From Acidobacteriota bacterium (GTDB lineage: Bacteria > Acidobacteriota > Terriglobia > Terriglobales > Acidobacteriaceae): a DNA stretch of 39,024 nucleotides. The DNA lies in NCBI GenBank assembly GCA_003010405.1, contig PJLO01000023.1, positions 1-39,024 on the forward strand, in the 5' to 3' direction. The notes below the pieces were generated by a model, which was given only the letters and a program-made list of their open reading frames with translations, was not told the origin of the DNA and made no database searches. This document shows positions 1 to 7,833 of this stretch, in pieces. Both the position numbers and the translations under genes were made by a program. Positions within the stretch are counted from its first letter, which is position 1; each line of letters starts with the position of its first letter.

Positions 1-118
1 AGGCCCGGTTGGGGGCCGGCGGCCGGCCACGCCTGTCCCGGCGCATCTTCGGCCTAGGGAGCAACGGCTCGATCAGTTCCCATTGCGCATCCGTCATCAG
101 CTTCTGCCGATTCTTCAT
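1..118 (-). CDS. IS5-family transposase, N-terminal fragment (DUF4096-like)
   Basis: The minus-strand ATG at 118-116 opens a frame of 39 complete codons that continues past base 1. The peptide carries the hallmark opening of IS5/IS427 transposases: MTDAQWELIEPLLP, then a basic stretch and a GRPP motif. This corresponds to the DUF4096 DNA-binding region. In these elements the catalytic DDE part follows in the same frame or after a programmed frameshift; it is not visible here. The recognition rests on this short motif, but the motif is very characteristic. Confidence 0.8.
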   Translation of the reverse strand, partial: MKNRQKLMTDAQWELIEPLLPRPKMRRDRRGRPPAPNRA

Positions 119-195
119 GACAGAAGCTCACCAGCTAAGCTGCCTCAGACGTAAGTACCTGACTTGAGGCCTTACCTATTTTTGAAACACGCTCT
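1..195 (-). mobile_element. IS5-type insertion sequence, partial (transposase-start end)
   Basis: The minus strand holds the beginning of an IS5/IS427-type transposase that runs off the window edge. The non-coding stretch after it ends in a motif that reads, on the minus strand, agagcgtgtttcaaaaatag. That resembles the terminal inverted repeats of IS427-group elements, so I place the outer end near base 195. The other end and any target duplication lie outside the window, so the exact boundary is inference. A sequence break at a repeated IS is a common reason for a contig to stop here. Confidence 0.7.
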
Positions 196-196
196 A

Positions 197-295
197 AGAA
201 GTTTCTCACCAACGCTGCTCCGGTTCGGCCTACTGATTGCACTTGCGTTCTGCGTTGCACTGGCATTATTCAGACTGTCCGCGCAGGTCTTATGA
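197..295 (+). pseudogene. 3' remnant of a membrane-protein gene cut by the IS
   Basis: Immediately inside the IS boundary a frame of 32 codons runs without a stop to TGA at 293-295. It has no ATG or GTG start. The peptide has one strongly hydrophobic segment (core LLIALAFCVALALF) followed by a short tail ending SAQVL. Its stop overlaps the next gene's start as ATGA, the coupling used throughout this operon, which argues that it is the true end of an upstream flagellar gene rather than chance. Only the C-terminus remains, so I cannot name it. A TTG at 182 inside the IS could restart it, which is speculation. Confidence 0.5.
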
Positions 296-588
296 ACAAA
301 GCAGAGGAAGCCGGCACCACACTCACGATTGAAAGCAGGGGCTCGTCGTTTCAAAAACTAAAAAACTGGGCAGCGTTTCAGTCTCTTCCCTGCCAACTCT
401 CGCTGGAGATTCCGATTCCCGGCTTCACCATCGCCGCTCTCCTGCGTCTTTCCCCCAACGACGTTATCAACACGCACTGGCTGCAAGGATCGGATGTGCC
501 TCTGCGCGTTAATGGAAAACTGATCGGCTGGGCTGAATTCGAAGTGATTGACGATCATCTCGCCGCACGACTCACACAAATCGCATGA
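292..588 (+). CDS. fliN: Short FliN-like flagellar switch protein (SPOA domain only)
   Basis: This 98-residue protein is little more than a SPOA (surface presentation of antigens) domain. Residues about 38-98 show the typical pattern: a beta strand (LSLEIPIPG), a leucine-rich stretch, then the loop DVPLRVNGKLIGWAEFEVID. SPOA domains of FliN build the C-ring at the base of the flagellar motor and help dock export cargo. The start overlaps the stop of the upstream remnant, and the stop overlaps the start of fliO (ATGA at both), so it belongs to the export-apparatus operon. A second, longer FliN homologue lies at 7830-8684. Which of the two is the main C-ring FliN cannot be told from sequence. 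Confidence 0.8.
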   Translation: MNKAEEAGTTLTIESRGSSFQKLKNWAAFQSLPCQLSLEIPIPGFTIAALLRLSPNDVINTHWLQGSDVPLRVNGKLIGWAEFEVIDDHLAARLTQIA

Positions 589-1004
589 ATAAAAAATTTT
601 ACGAAAACAAAAAAACTCGCAGCAAGAGCAGTCCCGTCAGTTTCGGTCGCAAGCCTGTTCCCGCCAGCCGAAAACCAATCGTTTTGACCCGCCAGCTCAT
701 TGCGCCCGCGCGGCGAGCTGGCACAGAATCCGCCACCTCGCTCCTGGTTCGTCTGTACAACCTGCTTATCAAAAACATTCAGCAGTTCTTCAGGCAATTT
801 CTCAGACGACGAAGCAAGCAGCGCAAACTCGCGCTCCTTGAAATTCAGCAACTCGGAGAGAAGCGCTTTATTGCCATTGTGCGAGTGGGCAAACAGAAAT
901 TTTTAATTGGCGGCGCCGCCACTTCCGTATCTCTTTTGGCAGAGATAAACGCACACAATGCCACTCTCATCCCCCCTCGGCCTCTGGATCAGGAAACAGC
1001 ATGA
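585..1004 (+). CDS. fliO: FliO-like flagellar export assembly protein lacking a visible membrane segment
   Basis: The gene sits immediately before fliP, the usual position of fliO. Residues about 88-125 carry the conserved FliO cytoplasmic motif: LGEKRFIAIVRVGKQKFLIGG, then SVSLLAEI. FliO normally has an N-terminal membrane helix and assists assembly of the FliP-FliR core. Here the first 85 residues are very basic (many Lys/Arg) and I see no credible transmembrane helix. Its start overlaps the fliN-like stop and its stop overlaps fliP (ATGA at both ends). The family call rests on motif plus position. Confidence 0.7.
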   Translation: MNKKFYENKKTRSKSSPVSFGRKPVPASRKPIVLTRQLIAPARRAGTESATSLLVRLYNLLIKNIQQFFRQFLRRRSKQRKLALLEIQQLGEKRFIAIVRVGKQKFLIGGAATSVSLLAEINAHNATLIPPRPLDQETA

Positions 1005-1774
1005 AGCATCTGTCCAGGGCGGTCGGCACTGCGTTCAAGACCACAGTGCCCGTTGTGATGGCACTAGCGGCATCTGCGACCTTCGCTGCCCCCATGCCTC
1101 TGGCGCAGTCAGTTTCCGGCACGCCCGCTCCGCTCATGAATTTCGGCGGCGCGCAAGCCCCCTGGACCATTGTCATACTGCTTACCCTGCTTACTCTGAT
1201 TCCGGCGCTGCTGCTGTCGATGACGCCATTCGTGCGGCTGCTCATCGTCTTTCACTTTCTTCGTCAGGCGCTAGGTACCCAGACCACGCCTACGAATCAG
1301 ACGCTGATAGGGCTAGCGCTCGTGCTCACCTTTTTTCTCATGCAGCCGGTGGGTGTTGCCATTCAGCAGCAAGCCATAGTTCCTCTCGAAGCAGGACGGA
1401 TCACGCCACTGGCCGCGGTCGATATCGGCTCCCGGCCCGTAAAGTCGTTCATGCTCCACTACGTACGCCAGAAGGATGTCGCTCTCTTTCTCGAACTAGC
1501 CAAGGAGCCGCGCCCGAAAAAACCCGAAGACCTTTCTATGCGTGTTGTCATGCCTGCTTACATTCTTTCCGAGCTGAAGGCTGGCTTTCAGATCGGTGCC
1601 GTTCTATTTCTTCCCTTCCTTGTCATTGACATGGTTGTTGCTTCCATCACCACCTCGGTCGGCATGATGCAGCTGCCGCCGGTCGTCATTTCCACTCCGC
1701 TCAAACTACTTCTTTTTGTCATGGTCGATGGATGGAACCTTCTCATCGGCTCACTTATGCGCAGTTTCGGATAA
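1001..1774 (+). CDS. fliP: Flagellar type III export gate protein FliP
   Basis: FliP is the main subunit of the FliP5-FliQ4-FliR1 export gate in the inner membrane. The protein is 257 residues, the family's usual length, with a cleavable-type signal sequence (about residues 1-29, ending TFAA) as in other FliP proteins. Both family signatures are present: HFLRQALGTQTTPTNQTLIG around residue 83-102, and ILSELKAGFQIGAVLFLPF near residue 188-206. Several hydrophobic segments match the four-helix topology. The start overlaps fliO by ATGA. fliQ follows after a short gap. Confidence 0.97.
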   Translation: MKHLSRAVGTAFKTTVPVVMALAASATFAAPMPLAQSVSGTPAPLMNFGGAQAPWTIVILLTLLTLIPALLLSMTPFVRLLIVFHFLRQALGTQTTPTNQTLIGLALVLTFFLMQPVGVAIQQQAIVPLEAGRITPLAAVDIGSRPVKSFMLHYVRQKDVALFLELAKEPRPKKPEDLSMRVVMPAYILSELKAGFQIGAVLFLPFLVIDMVVASITTSVGMMQLPPVVISTPLKLLLFVMVDGWNLLIGSLMRSFG

Positions 1775-1810
1775 CGATTCGAATGAACATGCACCGCTTC
1801 GCGTGACACT

Positions 1811-2080
1811 ATGCCCTTAGAACAAGTAATCCAACTCGGTCGCACCACGCTTGAGTACGCCATTCTGGCCGCGCTGCCCCTGCTTGCAATCGCGACCATT
1901 GTTTCCGTCATCATCAACATCTTTCAGGTACTCACCAGCATTCAGGACCAGACTGTCGCAACCGTTCCCCGGCTTCTCGCCACCGCTGTCAGCGCCATGT
2001 TCCTTTTGCCATGGATGCTGCGCCATTTGGCGGCCTTCACCATTCATCTCTTCTCCGATTTCAGGCCGCTACTGCAATGA
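1811..2080 (+). CDS. fliQ: Flagellar export gate protein FliQ
   Basis: An 89-residue protein with two long hydrophobic helices, the size and layout of FliQ, a small subunit of the export gate. The central stretch IFQVLTSIQDQTVATVPR is the family's most conserved part, in the loop between the helices. It lies between fliP and fliR, and its stop overlaps the fliR start (ATGA at 2077). No strong Shine-Dalgarno sequence is visible in the 36-base gap before it, so translation may depend on coupling from fliP. Confidence 0.95.
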   Translation: MPLEQVIQLGRTTLEYAILAALPLLAIATIVSVIINIFQVLTSIQDQTVATVPRLLATAVSAMFLLPWMLRHLAAFTIHLFSDFRPLLQ

Positions 2081-2853
2081 ACCAGCCTTTCACGCTCGAT
2101 TCCGTTCTGGTCGCCGCTGTCTTCATCGGACTCCGCGTCTCCGGCCTGCTACTGTTCGCTCCCGGCCTCGGCAACAACGCCGTGCCCGCGCGTGCAAAAG
2201 CCGGTTTTGTCGTGCTCCTCGTAATTCTTCTCTGGCCGGTTGTGCCCGTCCCCCGCATGCAGGTCTCTGCCCTGCTGTGGATTGGCATCGCGCTGAATGA
2301 GCTGCTGATCGGAGTCGTAGTCGGACTCTTTCTTAACTTTATTTTCGACGCGGCGCAATTCGCCGGACAGGTGCTCGGCATGCAGATGGGGTTCTCGCTG
2401 GTCACCATGCTCGATCCTCAAACCCAAGCCGATTCCGCCGTACTCTCCGTCTTCTATCAAACGATCGTCCTGCTCATCTTCTTTGCACTCGATGTCCACC
2501 ACTGGATTCTGCGCGCGCTCGTCTCCAGCTTCTATTACCTTCCTGCCGGACACTCCGTGCTCACCTTTGCGCGCGTGCAGTCGCTGTTGCACACCGCCTC
2601 TGCGATCTGGGTTCTCGGATTGCAGATTGCCGCCCCTGTACTCATCGCAACCGTGATTGCCGATTTTGTATTGGCCTTTATTGGGAAAGCATCGCCGCAA
2701 TTGCCGGTGCTCCTTGTCGGCCTTTCGATTAAATCGGTTTTAGGAATGCTCGTAATGATTGCGACCATGGCGGCATGGCCGCGCTATTTCTCTCTCCAGT
2801 TCGCCAACGCGATTCGCTGGAGCGAACAAACCCTGCGCCTGACTAGTTATTAG
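2077..2853 (+). CDS. fliR: Flagellar export gate protein FliR
   Basis: FliR is the single-copy gate subunit that closes the FliP/FliQ ring. I start it at ATG 2077, which overlaps the fliQ stop and gives MNQPFTLDSVLVA. That makes 258 residues, the normal family length; an in-frame upstream ATG at 2011 would add residues lying inside fliQ. About six hydrophobic segments are visible. The family motif GLFLNFIFDAAQFAGQVLGM lies around residue 82-101, followed by GFSLVTMLDPQTQ. flhB follows after 12 bases. Confidence 0.96.
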   Translation: MNQPFTLDSVLVAAVFIGLRVSGLLLFAPGLGNNAVPARAKAGFVVLLVILLWPVVPVPRMQVSALLWIGIALNELLIGVVVGLFLNFIFDAAQFAGQVLGMQMGFSLVTMLDPQTQADSAVLSVFYQTIVLLIFFALDVHHWILRALVSSFYYLPAGHSVLTFARVQSLLHTASAIWVLGLQIAAPVLIATVIADFVLAFIGKASPQLPVLLVGLSIKSVLGMLVMIATMAAWPRYFSLQFANAIRWSEQTLRLTSY

Positions 2854-2865
2854 AAAGACTCAATC

Positions 2866-3930
2866 GTGGCTCAAGACAACAAGACCGAAAAAGCGACCGA
2901 ACATCGACGGAAAAAGGCTCGCGAAGAAGGGCAGGTCGCCCGGTCTCGCGAACTCAGCGCTACCGCCGCGATGCTCGCCGGCGTGCTCGTTCTTGTCTCC
3001 CAGGGCCCGGCGGACCTGTTGCGCTGGCGGCAGTTCTTTAACGCTGTCCTTGACCACGCGGTGCGCGACGAACTGTCCATCACAACGCCCTTGTTTCCCT
3101 GGGCCGCGCAACTGGTCTTTGGCTGGACCTGGAGACCGCTCACCGCTGCCTTTGGCATTGCCGCTCTGGTCTCTTGCGCACAAGGCGGAATCATCTTTGC
3201 TCCCAAGCTTCTCGCGCCTGACATTGCCAAGATCAATCCCGCAAAAAAACTTGGGCAGATGTTCAGCATCACCACCGTAGTGCAGGTCTTCAAGGCATTG
3301 ATTCCGGGCGCAGGCATTGTCTTTATTGCCGTCGGCATTTTTCGGCGCGAGTGGCCCAGTCTTGGACACGGCCTCTGGGCATCTCCCCGCCAGCTCTCTT
3401 CTCACCTCTTCGGGGTTGTCTTCGAGGTGTTCTGGAAGTCTTCGCTCGTTCTCCTTGCGTGGGCCGTCGTCGACTACATCGCCATGCGCCAGAAGTTCGA
3501 AGGCGATCTCCGCATGAGCAAAGAAGAGATCAAGGAAGAGATGAAGCAGATGGACGGCAATCCCGCAACCAAGGGACGCATTCGGAGACTGCAACGGCAG
3601 GCCCGCCGCACTCGTATGATCCAGGCCGCGAAAAAAGCGACTGTCGTGGTCACCAACCCTACCCATTTTGCGGTTGCCCTGGAGTATCGCGAAAACATGG
3701 CAGCGCCTACCGTCGTCGCCAAAGGCCAGAATCTGCTAGCCCTACAAATCAGGGAAGTCGCGCGTTGGGAAGGTATTCCCGTAATCGAAAATCCGCCTCT
3801 CGCCCAGAGTCTCTATCGCACAGTCGAAGTCGGCCATGCCATCCCTGAAAAGCTTTACGCAGCGGTTGCCGAAATCCTCGCCTATGTCTTCCGCATGAAC
3901 GCTCAGCAAATGGCTCGGAGGAACCACTGA
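2866..3930 (+). CDS. flhB: Flagellar export substrate-specificity switch FlhB
   Basis: FlhB anchors the export gate and, by self-cleavage, switches export from rod/hook to filament substrates. The N-terminus shows the family's basic motif (KTEKATEHRRKKAREEGQVA), then four membrane helices to about residue 210. The cytoplasmic domain carries the autocleavage site N264-P265-T266-H267. Upstream of it is the conserved linker SKEEIKEEMKQMDGNP. The protein is 354 residues, typical for the family. The start is GTG at 2866. The stop shares a base with the flhA start. Confidence 0.97.
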   Translation: MAQDNKTEKATEHRRKKAREEGQVARSRELSATAAMLAGVLVLVSQGPADLLRWRQFFNAVLDHAVRDELSITTPLFPWAAQLVFGWTWRPLTAAFGIAALVSCAQGGIIFAPKLLAPDIAKINPAKKLGQMFSITTVVQVFKALIPGAGIVFIAVGIFRREWPSLGHGLWASPRQLSSHLFGVVFEVFWKSSLVLLAWAVVDYIAMRQKFEGDLRMSKEEIKEEMKQMDGNPATKGRIRRLQRQARRTRMIQAAKKATVVVTNPTHFAVALEYRENMAAPTVVAKGQNLLALQIREVARWEGIPVIENPPLAQSLYRTVEVGHAIPEKLYAAVAEILAYVFRMNAQQMARRNH

Positions 3931-6020
3931 TGGCCTCAGCAAAAACAACCGTTTCATTTTTTAAGAAAGCAAACTTCGACTGGATTGTCCCCGCCGCCGC
4001 CGTCGCGGTTGTGTTCGTCATGCTGGTGCCGATGCCGGGTTTCCTGCTCGATCTTCTGCTGGCCCTGAGCATCACGGCGTCGGTCATTGTTCTGCTTTCT
4101 GCCGTTTACATTCTTCGTCCAGTGCAGTTCTCTGTTTTCCCCAGCCTGCTGCTCCTGCTGACTCTCTTTCGCCTGGCGCTCAACATTGCCAGTTCACGAC
4201 GCATCCTGCTCCACGGCAATGAAGGCACCGCCGCGGCTGGAAATGTTATTGCAGCTTTTGGCCAGTTCGTTGTCGGCGGCAACTACGTCGTAGGGTTTGT
4301 GCTCTTTATCGCTCTTATCGCAATCCAGTTTCTGGTTGTCAGTCATGGCGCGGTCCGCACCGCCGAAGTCACTGCGCGCTTCACTCTGGATGCGATGCCC
4401 GGCAAGCAAATGGCGATTGACGCCGACCTCAATGCCGGACTGATTGACGAGCACCAGGCCCGCGCCCGCCGCGAAGCTGTGGCACAGGAAGCCGAGTTCT
4501 ATGGTGCCATGGACGGCGCGGCCCGTTTCAGCCAGCGCGACGCGCTCGCCACCATTCTCCTCACGGCCATCAACATCGTCGCCGGATTTCTTATCGGAGT
4601 CTTCCAGCTCGACATTCCTTTCCGCGACGCGCTTAAGACCTACACCGTGCTTACGGTCGGCGACGGTCTGGTCACTATGATTCCTTCGCTGCTGGTCTCG
4701 ATCGCAGGCGGACTGGTCGTCACCAGGGCCTCCACTAACAAGTCCCTCGGCGGCGATCTCAGTCAGCAGCTGTTTGCGCAATCTCGCGTGCTCTGGATTG
4801 CAGGCGGAGCCATGTTTGCTATGGCCCTGATCCCTGGAATGCCAAAGTTTTCTTTCCTGCTCATGGTCACCGTGCTCTGGGTCATGGCATGGCGGTTGCA
4901 AAAACTTCCCGTGACTGCCGAGGCAAAGACCGCTCCCGCGCCCGGTGCACCTGGAGCCGCTAAGCCCGGAACAGCACAGCCCGATTCTCTCGGCGCGCTG
5001 CTAGCACTTGACGATCTCTCGCTTGAGGTAGGCTATGCCCTCGTCGCTCTGGTCGATGCCAACAAAGGGGGGCAGTTACTCCCCCGCGTTCGCGCCCTCC
5101 GAAAACATCTGGCCACCCAGCTTGGCTTCATTATTCCCAGCGTCCATATCACGGACAACCTGAGACTCAAGCCCCGCGAGTACGTCATTGCTCTTCGAGG
5201 AGTCGAGATTGCGCGCTGGGATATGCCGGAAAACTGCGTACTCGCCATCAGTTCCGATCCCGAGCCAACGCATCTTCCCGGCATCGAGACTAAAGAACCA
5301 GCCTTCGGTGTGCCTGCGCGCTGGATCGCCAAGGAATTGCAAGAACAGGCCATTGCTGCCGGTTATTCCGTCGTCGATCAAACCTCCGTGCTCGCCACTC
5401 ACCTCTCCGAACTCATTCGTCAGTACGCGCACGAACTGCTCACCCGGGCCGAGACCAAGCGCCTTCTCGACCGGCTTAACGACACGCATCCAAAGCTCCT
5501 CGATGAGCTTGTACCAAAACTCATGACTCTTGGCGAAGTGCAAAAGGTTCTTCAGCAACTTCTTCGCGAACTGGTCTCCATTCGCGACCTTGGCACCATT
5601 CTGGAAACGCTTGTCGAGGCCGCTGTCGTCAACAAGAATCAAGTCGCGCTGGTCGAATCCTGCCGTCAGGCCTTGGGACGCTCATTGATTAAGCCTCTTC
5701 TCGATGAACAGGGCGCATTGAAGGTGGTCACCCTCGATCCGCGAATTGAAGAAGAGCTTGCTCAGGCTTTCACGCCGCAACTACCCGGCTCCAACTCACT
5801 AGCTCTGCAACCGACATTTATTCGCCGCCTGCTTGAAGGCTTACGCAAACTGGCAGGCGAAAACACGGACATGGCAACGCCCGTCATCCTCTGCTCAGTC
5901 AACACGCGTTTTCATCTGCGCCGTTTACTTGAGCCATTCCTGCCGAAGATCGTCGTCATTTCGCACGGCGAAATTCCCGCGCGCATTCCGGTGCAATCCA
6001 TCGGAATTCTCAATGCATGA
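3930..6020 (+). CDS. flhA: Flagellar export gate protein FlhA
   Basis: FlhA is the largest export-gate protein. Its membrane half conducts protons, and its cytoplasmic ring receives chaperone-cargo complexes. The N-terminal 320 residues contain about eight hydrophobic helices. The FHIPEP family signatures are clear: TLFRLALNIASSRRIL near residue 72-87, and RFTLDAMPGKQMAIDADLNA near 150-170. A Pro/Ala-rich linker around residue 335-350 leads to the cytoplasmic domain. The length of 696 residues is standard. The ATG overlaps the flhB stop (TGATG). Unlike many genomes, the next gene is fliA, not flhF. Confidence 0.97.
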   Translation: MASAKTTVSFFKKANFDWIVPAAAVAVVFVMLVPMPGFLLDLLLALSITASVIVLLSAVYILRPVQFSVFPSLLLLLTLFRLALNIASSRRILLHGNEGTAAAGNVIAAFGQFVVGGNYVVGFVLFIALIAIQFLVVSHGAVRTAEVTARFTLDAMPGKQMAIDADLNAGLIDEHQARARREAVAQEAEFYGAMDGAARFSQRDALATILLTAINIVAGFLIGVFQLDIPFRDALKTYTVLTVGDGLVTMIPSLLVSIAGGLVVTRASTNKSLGGDLSQQLFAQSRVLWIAGGAMFAMALIPGMPKFSFLLMVTVLWVMAWRLQKLPVTAEAKTAPAPGAPGAAKPGTAQPDSLGALLALDDLSLEVGYALVALVDANKGGQLLPRVRALRKHLATQLGFIIPSVHITDNLRLKPREYVIALRGVEIARWDMPENCVLAISSDPEPTHLPGIETKEPAFGVPARWIAKELQEQAIAAGYSVVDQTSVLATHLSELIRQYAHELLTRAETKRLLDRLNDTHPKLLDELVPKLMTLGEVQKVLQQLLRELVSIRDLGTILETLVEAAVVNKNQVALVESCRQALGRSLIKPLLDEQGALKVVTLDPRIEEELAQAFTPQLPGSNSLALQPTFIRRLLEGLRKLAGENTDMATPVILCSVNTRFHLRRLLEPFLPKIVVISHGEIPARIPVQSIGILNA

Positions 6021-6868
6021 CCGTAACAGATCAGAATTCGAGGTCCATTATGACGAATCCGCAATGCAACTACGCGCCTCCCCCGCTCGATGAAGAAGAG
6101 CGGAATCGCATACTTATGGAGCAGATGTCGCAGGTCCGTCACATTGCGCGTCACATCCATGACCGTCTGCCCCAGCACGTGCCTGTCGAAGACCTCGTCC
6201 ACGCCGGTGTTCTCGGCCTTATGGACGCGCTCAGCAAATACGACGACACGCGCCAGGTCCAGTTCAAAACATATGCCAAGTTCCGCATACGCGGCGCCAT
6301 TCTCGACAGCCTTCGCGAACTCGACTGGAGCCCTCGCGAACTGCGCAGGAAAGCACGCCTTATCGAGGCGACCACCACCCGCCTTACTCAGGAACTCGGA
6401 CGCGCGGCCACCGAGCATGAGATTGCATCCGAACTCGGTCTCACGCTCGAAAACTTTCAGCAACTGCTCGGTGAGCTGGATGGACTCGATCTCGGCAGCT
6501 TCCATATCGAGAGCAGTGAAAAGGAACAGGACGACGACCTCTGCGAATACCTGCCCGGCAATCCGGAGGAGAGCCCTTATTACCTGACGATGAAGTCCGA
6601 AATGCGCCAGCTTCTTATGCGCGCCATTGAAGAGCTCAGCGAAAAAGAACAACATATGCTTTCTCTTTATTACTACGAAGAACTCACTATGAAAGAAACA
6701 GGAGCCGTGCTCGGCATAAGTGAATCGCGTGTCTCTCAAATTCATTCACTTGCCTTGCTCCGCCTCCGTACCCGACTTCAATCCCTGCTTGCCGGCAAGC
6801 AGATGCCGCCGCACCTTTGCGATCAAGCCGTACGCACGGCACTTGAGGGCACATGGAAAAAGTATTAA
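6017..6868 (+). CDS. fliA: Flagellar RNA polymerase sigma factor FliA (sigma-28)
   Basis: This is the sigma-28 family factor for late flagellar genes. Region 2 is visible from about residue 55 (VEDLVHAGVLGLMDAL), through FKTYAKFRIRGAILDSLRELDW, a strong FliA/WhiG signature. Region 3 and a C-terminal region 4 helix-turn-helix (MKETGAVLGISESRVSQIHS) follow. I take the ATG overlapping the flhA stop at 6017; an alternative ATG 33 bases on would shorten it to 272 residues. The gene overlaps fliM by 16 bases. Its likely targets are the sigma-28-like promoters in this window, and its antagonist is the flgM product at 15471-15761. Confidence 0.95.
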   Translation: MTVTDQNSRSIMTNPQCNYAPPPLDEEERNRILMEQMSQVRHIARHIHDRLPQHVPVEDLVHAGVLGLMDALSKYDDTRQVQFKTYAKFRIRGAILDSLRELDWSPRELRRKARLIEATTTRLTQELGRAATEHEIASELGLTLENFQQLLGELDGLDLGSFHIESSEKEQDDDLCEYLPGNPEESPYYLTMKSEMRQLLMRAIEELSEKEQHMLSLYYYEELTMKETGAVLGISESRVSQIHSLALLRLRTRLQSLLAGKQMPPHLCDQAVRTALEGTWKKY

Positions 6869-7833
6869 ACCAGGATGAAATCGATGCTATGTTTCGCGCC
6901 GCGCTCGGACGCGGCCACGCCAGCCAGTCCTCCGCTCCGGTCTATCAGCCCTGCGACTTCAAGCAGGCCGGACAGATCAAGAAGGATCAGGTTCGCGCTA
7001 TCGGCAATCTCCACGAGGGGTTCGCGCGCAACCTTACCAATGCGCTCGGCGCATACCTGCGCGTAGTCTTTGAGGTAAACCTGGTCTCCGTCGAGCAGCT
7101 CACCTTTCGCGAGTTTCTTCTGCGAATTCCTGATCTCGCCTATCTCGCGACCTTTCAAGTTAAGCCCCTGGGAGCGACGGCCGTGCTGGATCTCGAACCA
7201 TCGCTGGTGTTCCCCATCATTGATCTCTTGCTCGGCGGCATAGGACGCATGAACGAACAGGAGCGCGAAATAACCGAGATCGAGGAAGGGATCATGGAGG
7301 GCGTCGTTCGCATTCTCTGCGGAGAACTGCAGACGGCCTGGTCCTCGCTTAACTCCACATTTGAGTTCGATGAGCGCGTGCAGCCTGCGCAGTTGCAGCG
7401 CCTTATGCCTCCCGCCGACAAGACTCTCTGCCTCAGCTTTGAAATTCACATGCCTGAATCGCATGGCGTAATGAATGTTGCTTTCCCTGCTGTCGCCTCC
7501 AACGCTCTGCTGCGCAAACTCGACCAGGACGGAGGGTACAACCGGCACCGCAGTCTCAGCACAGCCAGAGAGCGCATGGTCGAGCACGCGCTTGATTTCT
7601 CTTTTGAATTCGCCCTTGGAATGCCGGTCACCAAGCTTCCAATTCGCACACTGCTGGATCTCACTCCGGGTGACGTTATCCCCTTCCAGCACCACACCGA
7701 TGGTCCAATCGAAGCTGCCGTTGCCGGAATCCCGCTTTATGAGTCTTTTCCAATCCGCGCCGGAAATCAGCGTGCTTCCAAGATTTGCCAGATGCTGCCA
7801 ATTCCATCCGAGGAACATCAGGATATTCAATGA
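6853..7833 (+). CDS. fliM: Flagellar motor switch protein FliM
   Basis: FliM forms the middle of the C-ring and binds phosphorylated CheY. The first residues contain the CheY-docking motif LNQDEIDAMF. The central CheC-like domain includes NLHEGFARNLTNALGAYLR, LGGIGR near residue 127, and the stretch EIEEGIMEGVVRILCGEL. The C-terminal SPOA domain spans about residues 248-315. The protein is 326 residues, normal for FliM. The gene begins inside the end of fliA and ends overlapping the next fliN-type gene (ATGA), so the three are probably translated together. Confidence 0.96.
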   Translation: MEKVLNQDEIDAMFRAALGRGHASQSSAPVYQPCDFKQAGQIKKDQVRAIGNLHEGFARNLTNALGAYLRVVFEVNLVSVEQLTFREFLLRIPDLAYLATFQVKPLGATAVLDLEPSLVFPIIDLLLGGIGRMNEQEREITEIEEGIMEGVVRILCGELQTAWSSLNSTFEFDERVQPAQLQRLMPPADKTLCLSFEIHMPESHGVMNVAFPAVASNALLRKLDQDGGYNRHRSLSTARERMVEHALDFSFEFALGMPVTKLPIRTLLDLTPGDVIPFQHHTDGPIEAAVAGIPLYESFPIRAGNQRASKICQMLPIPSEEHQDIQ

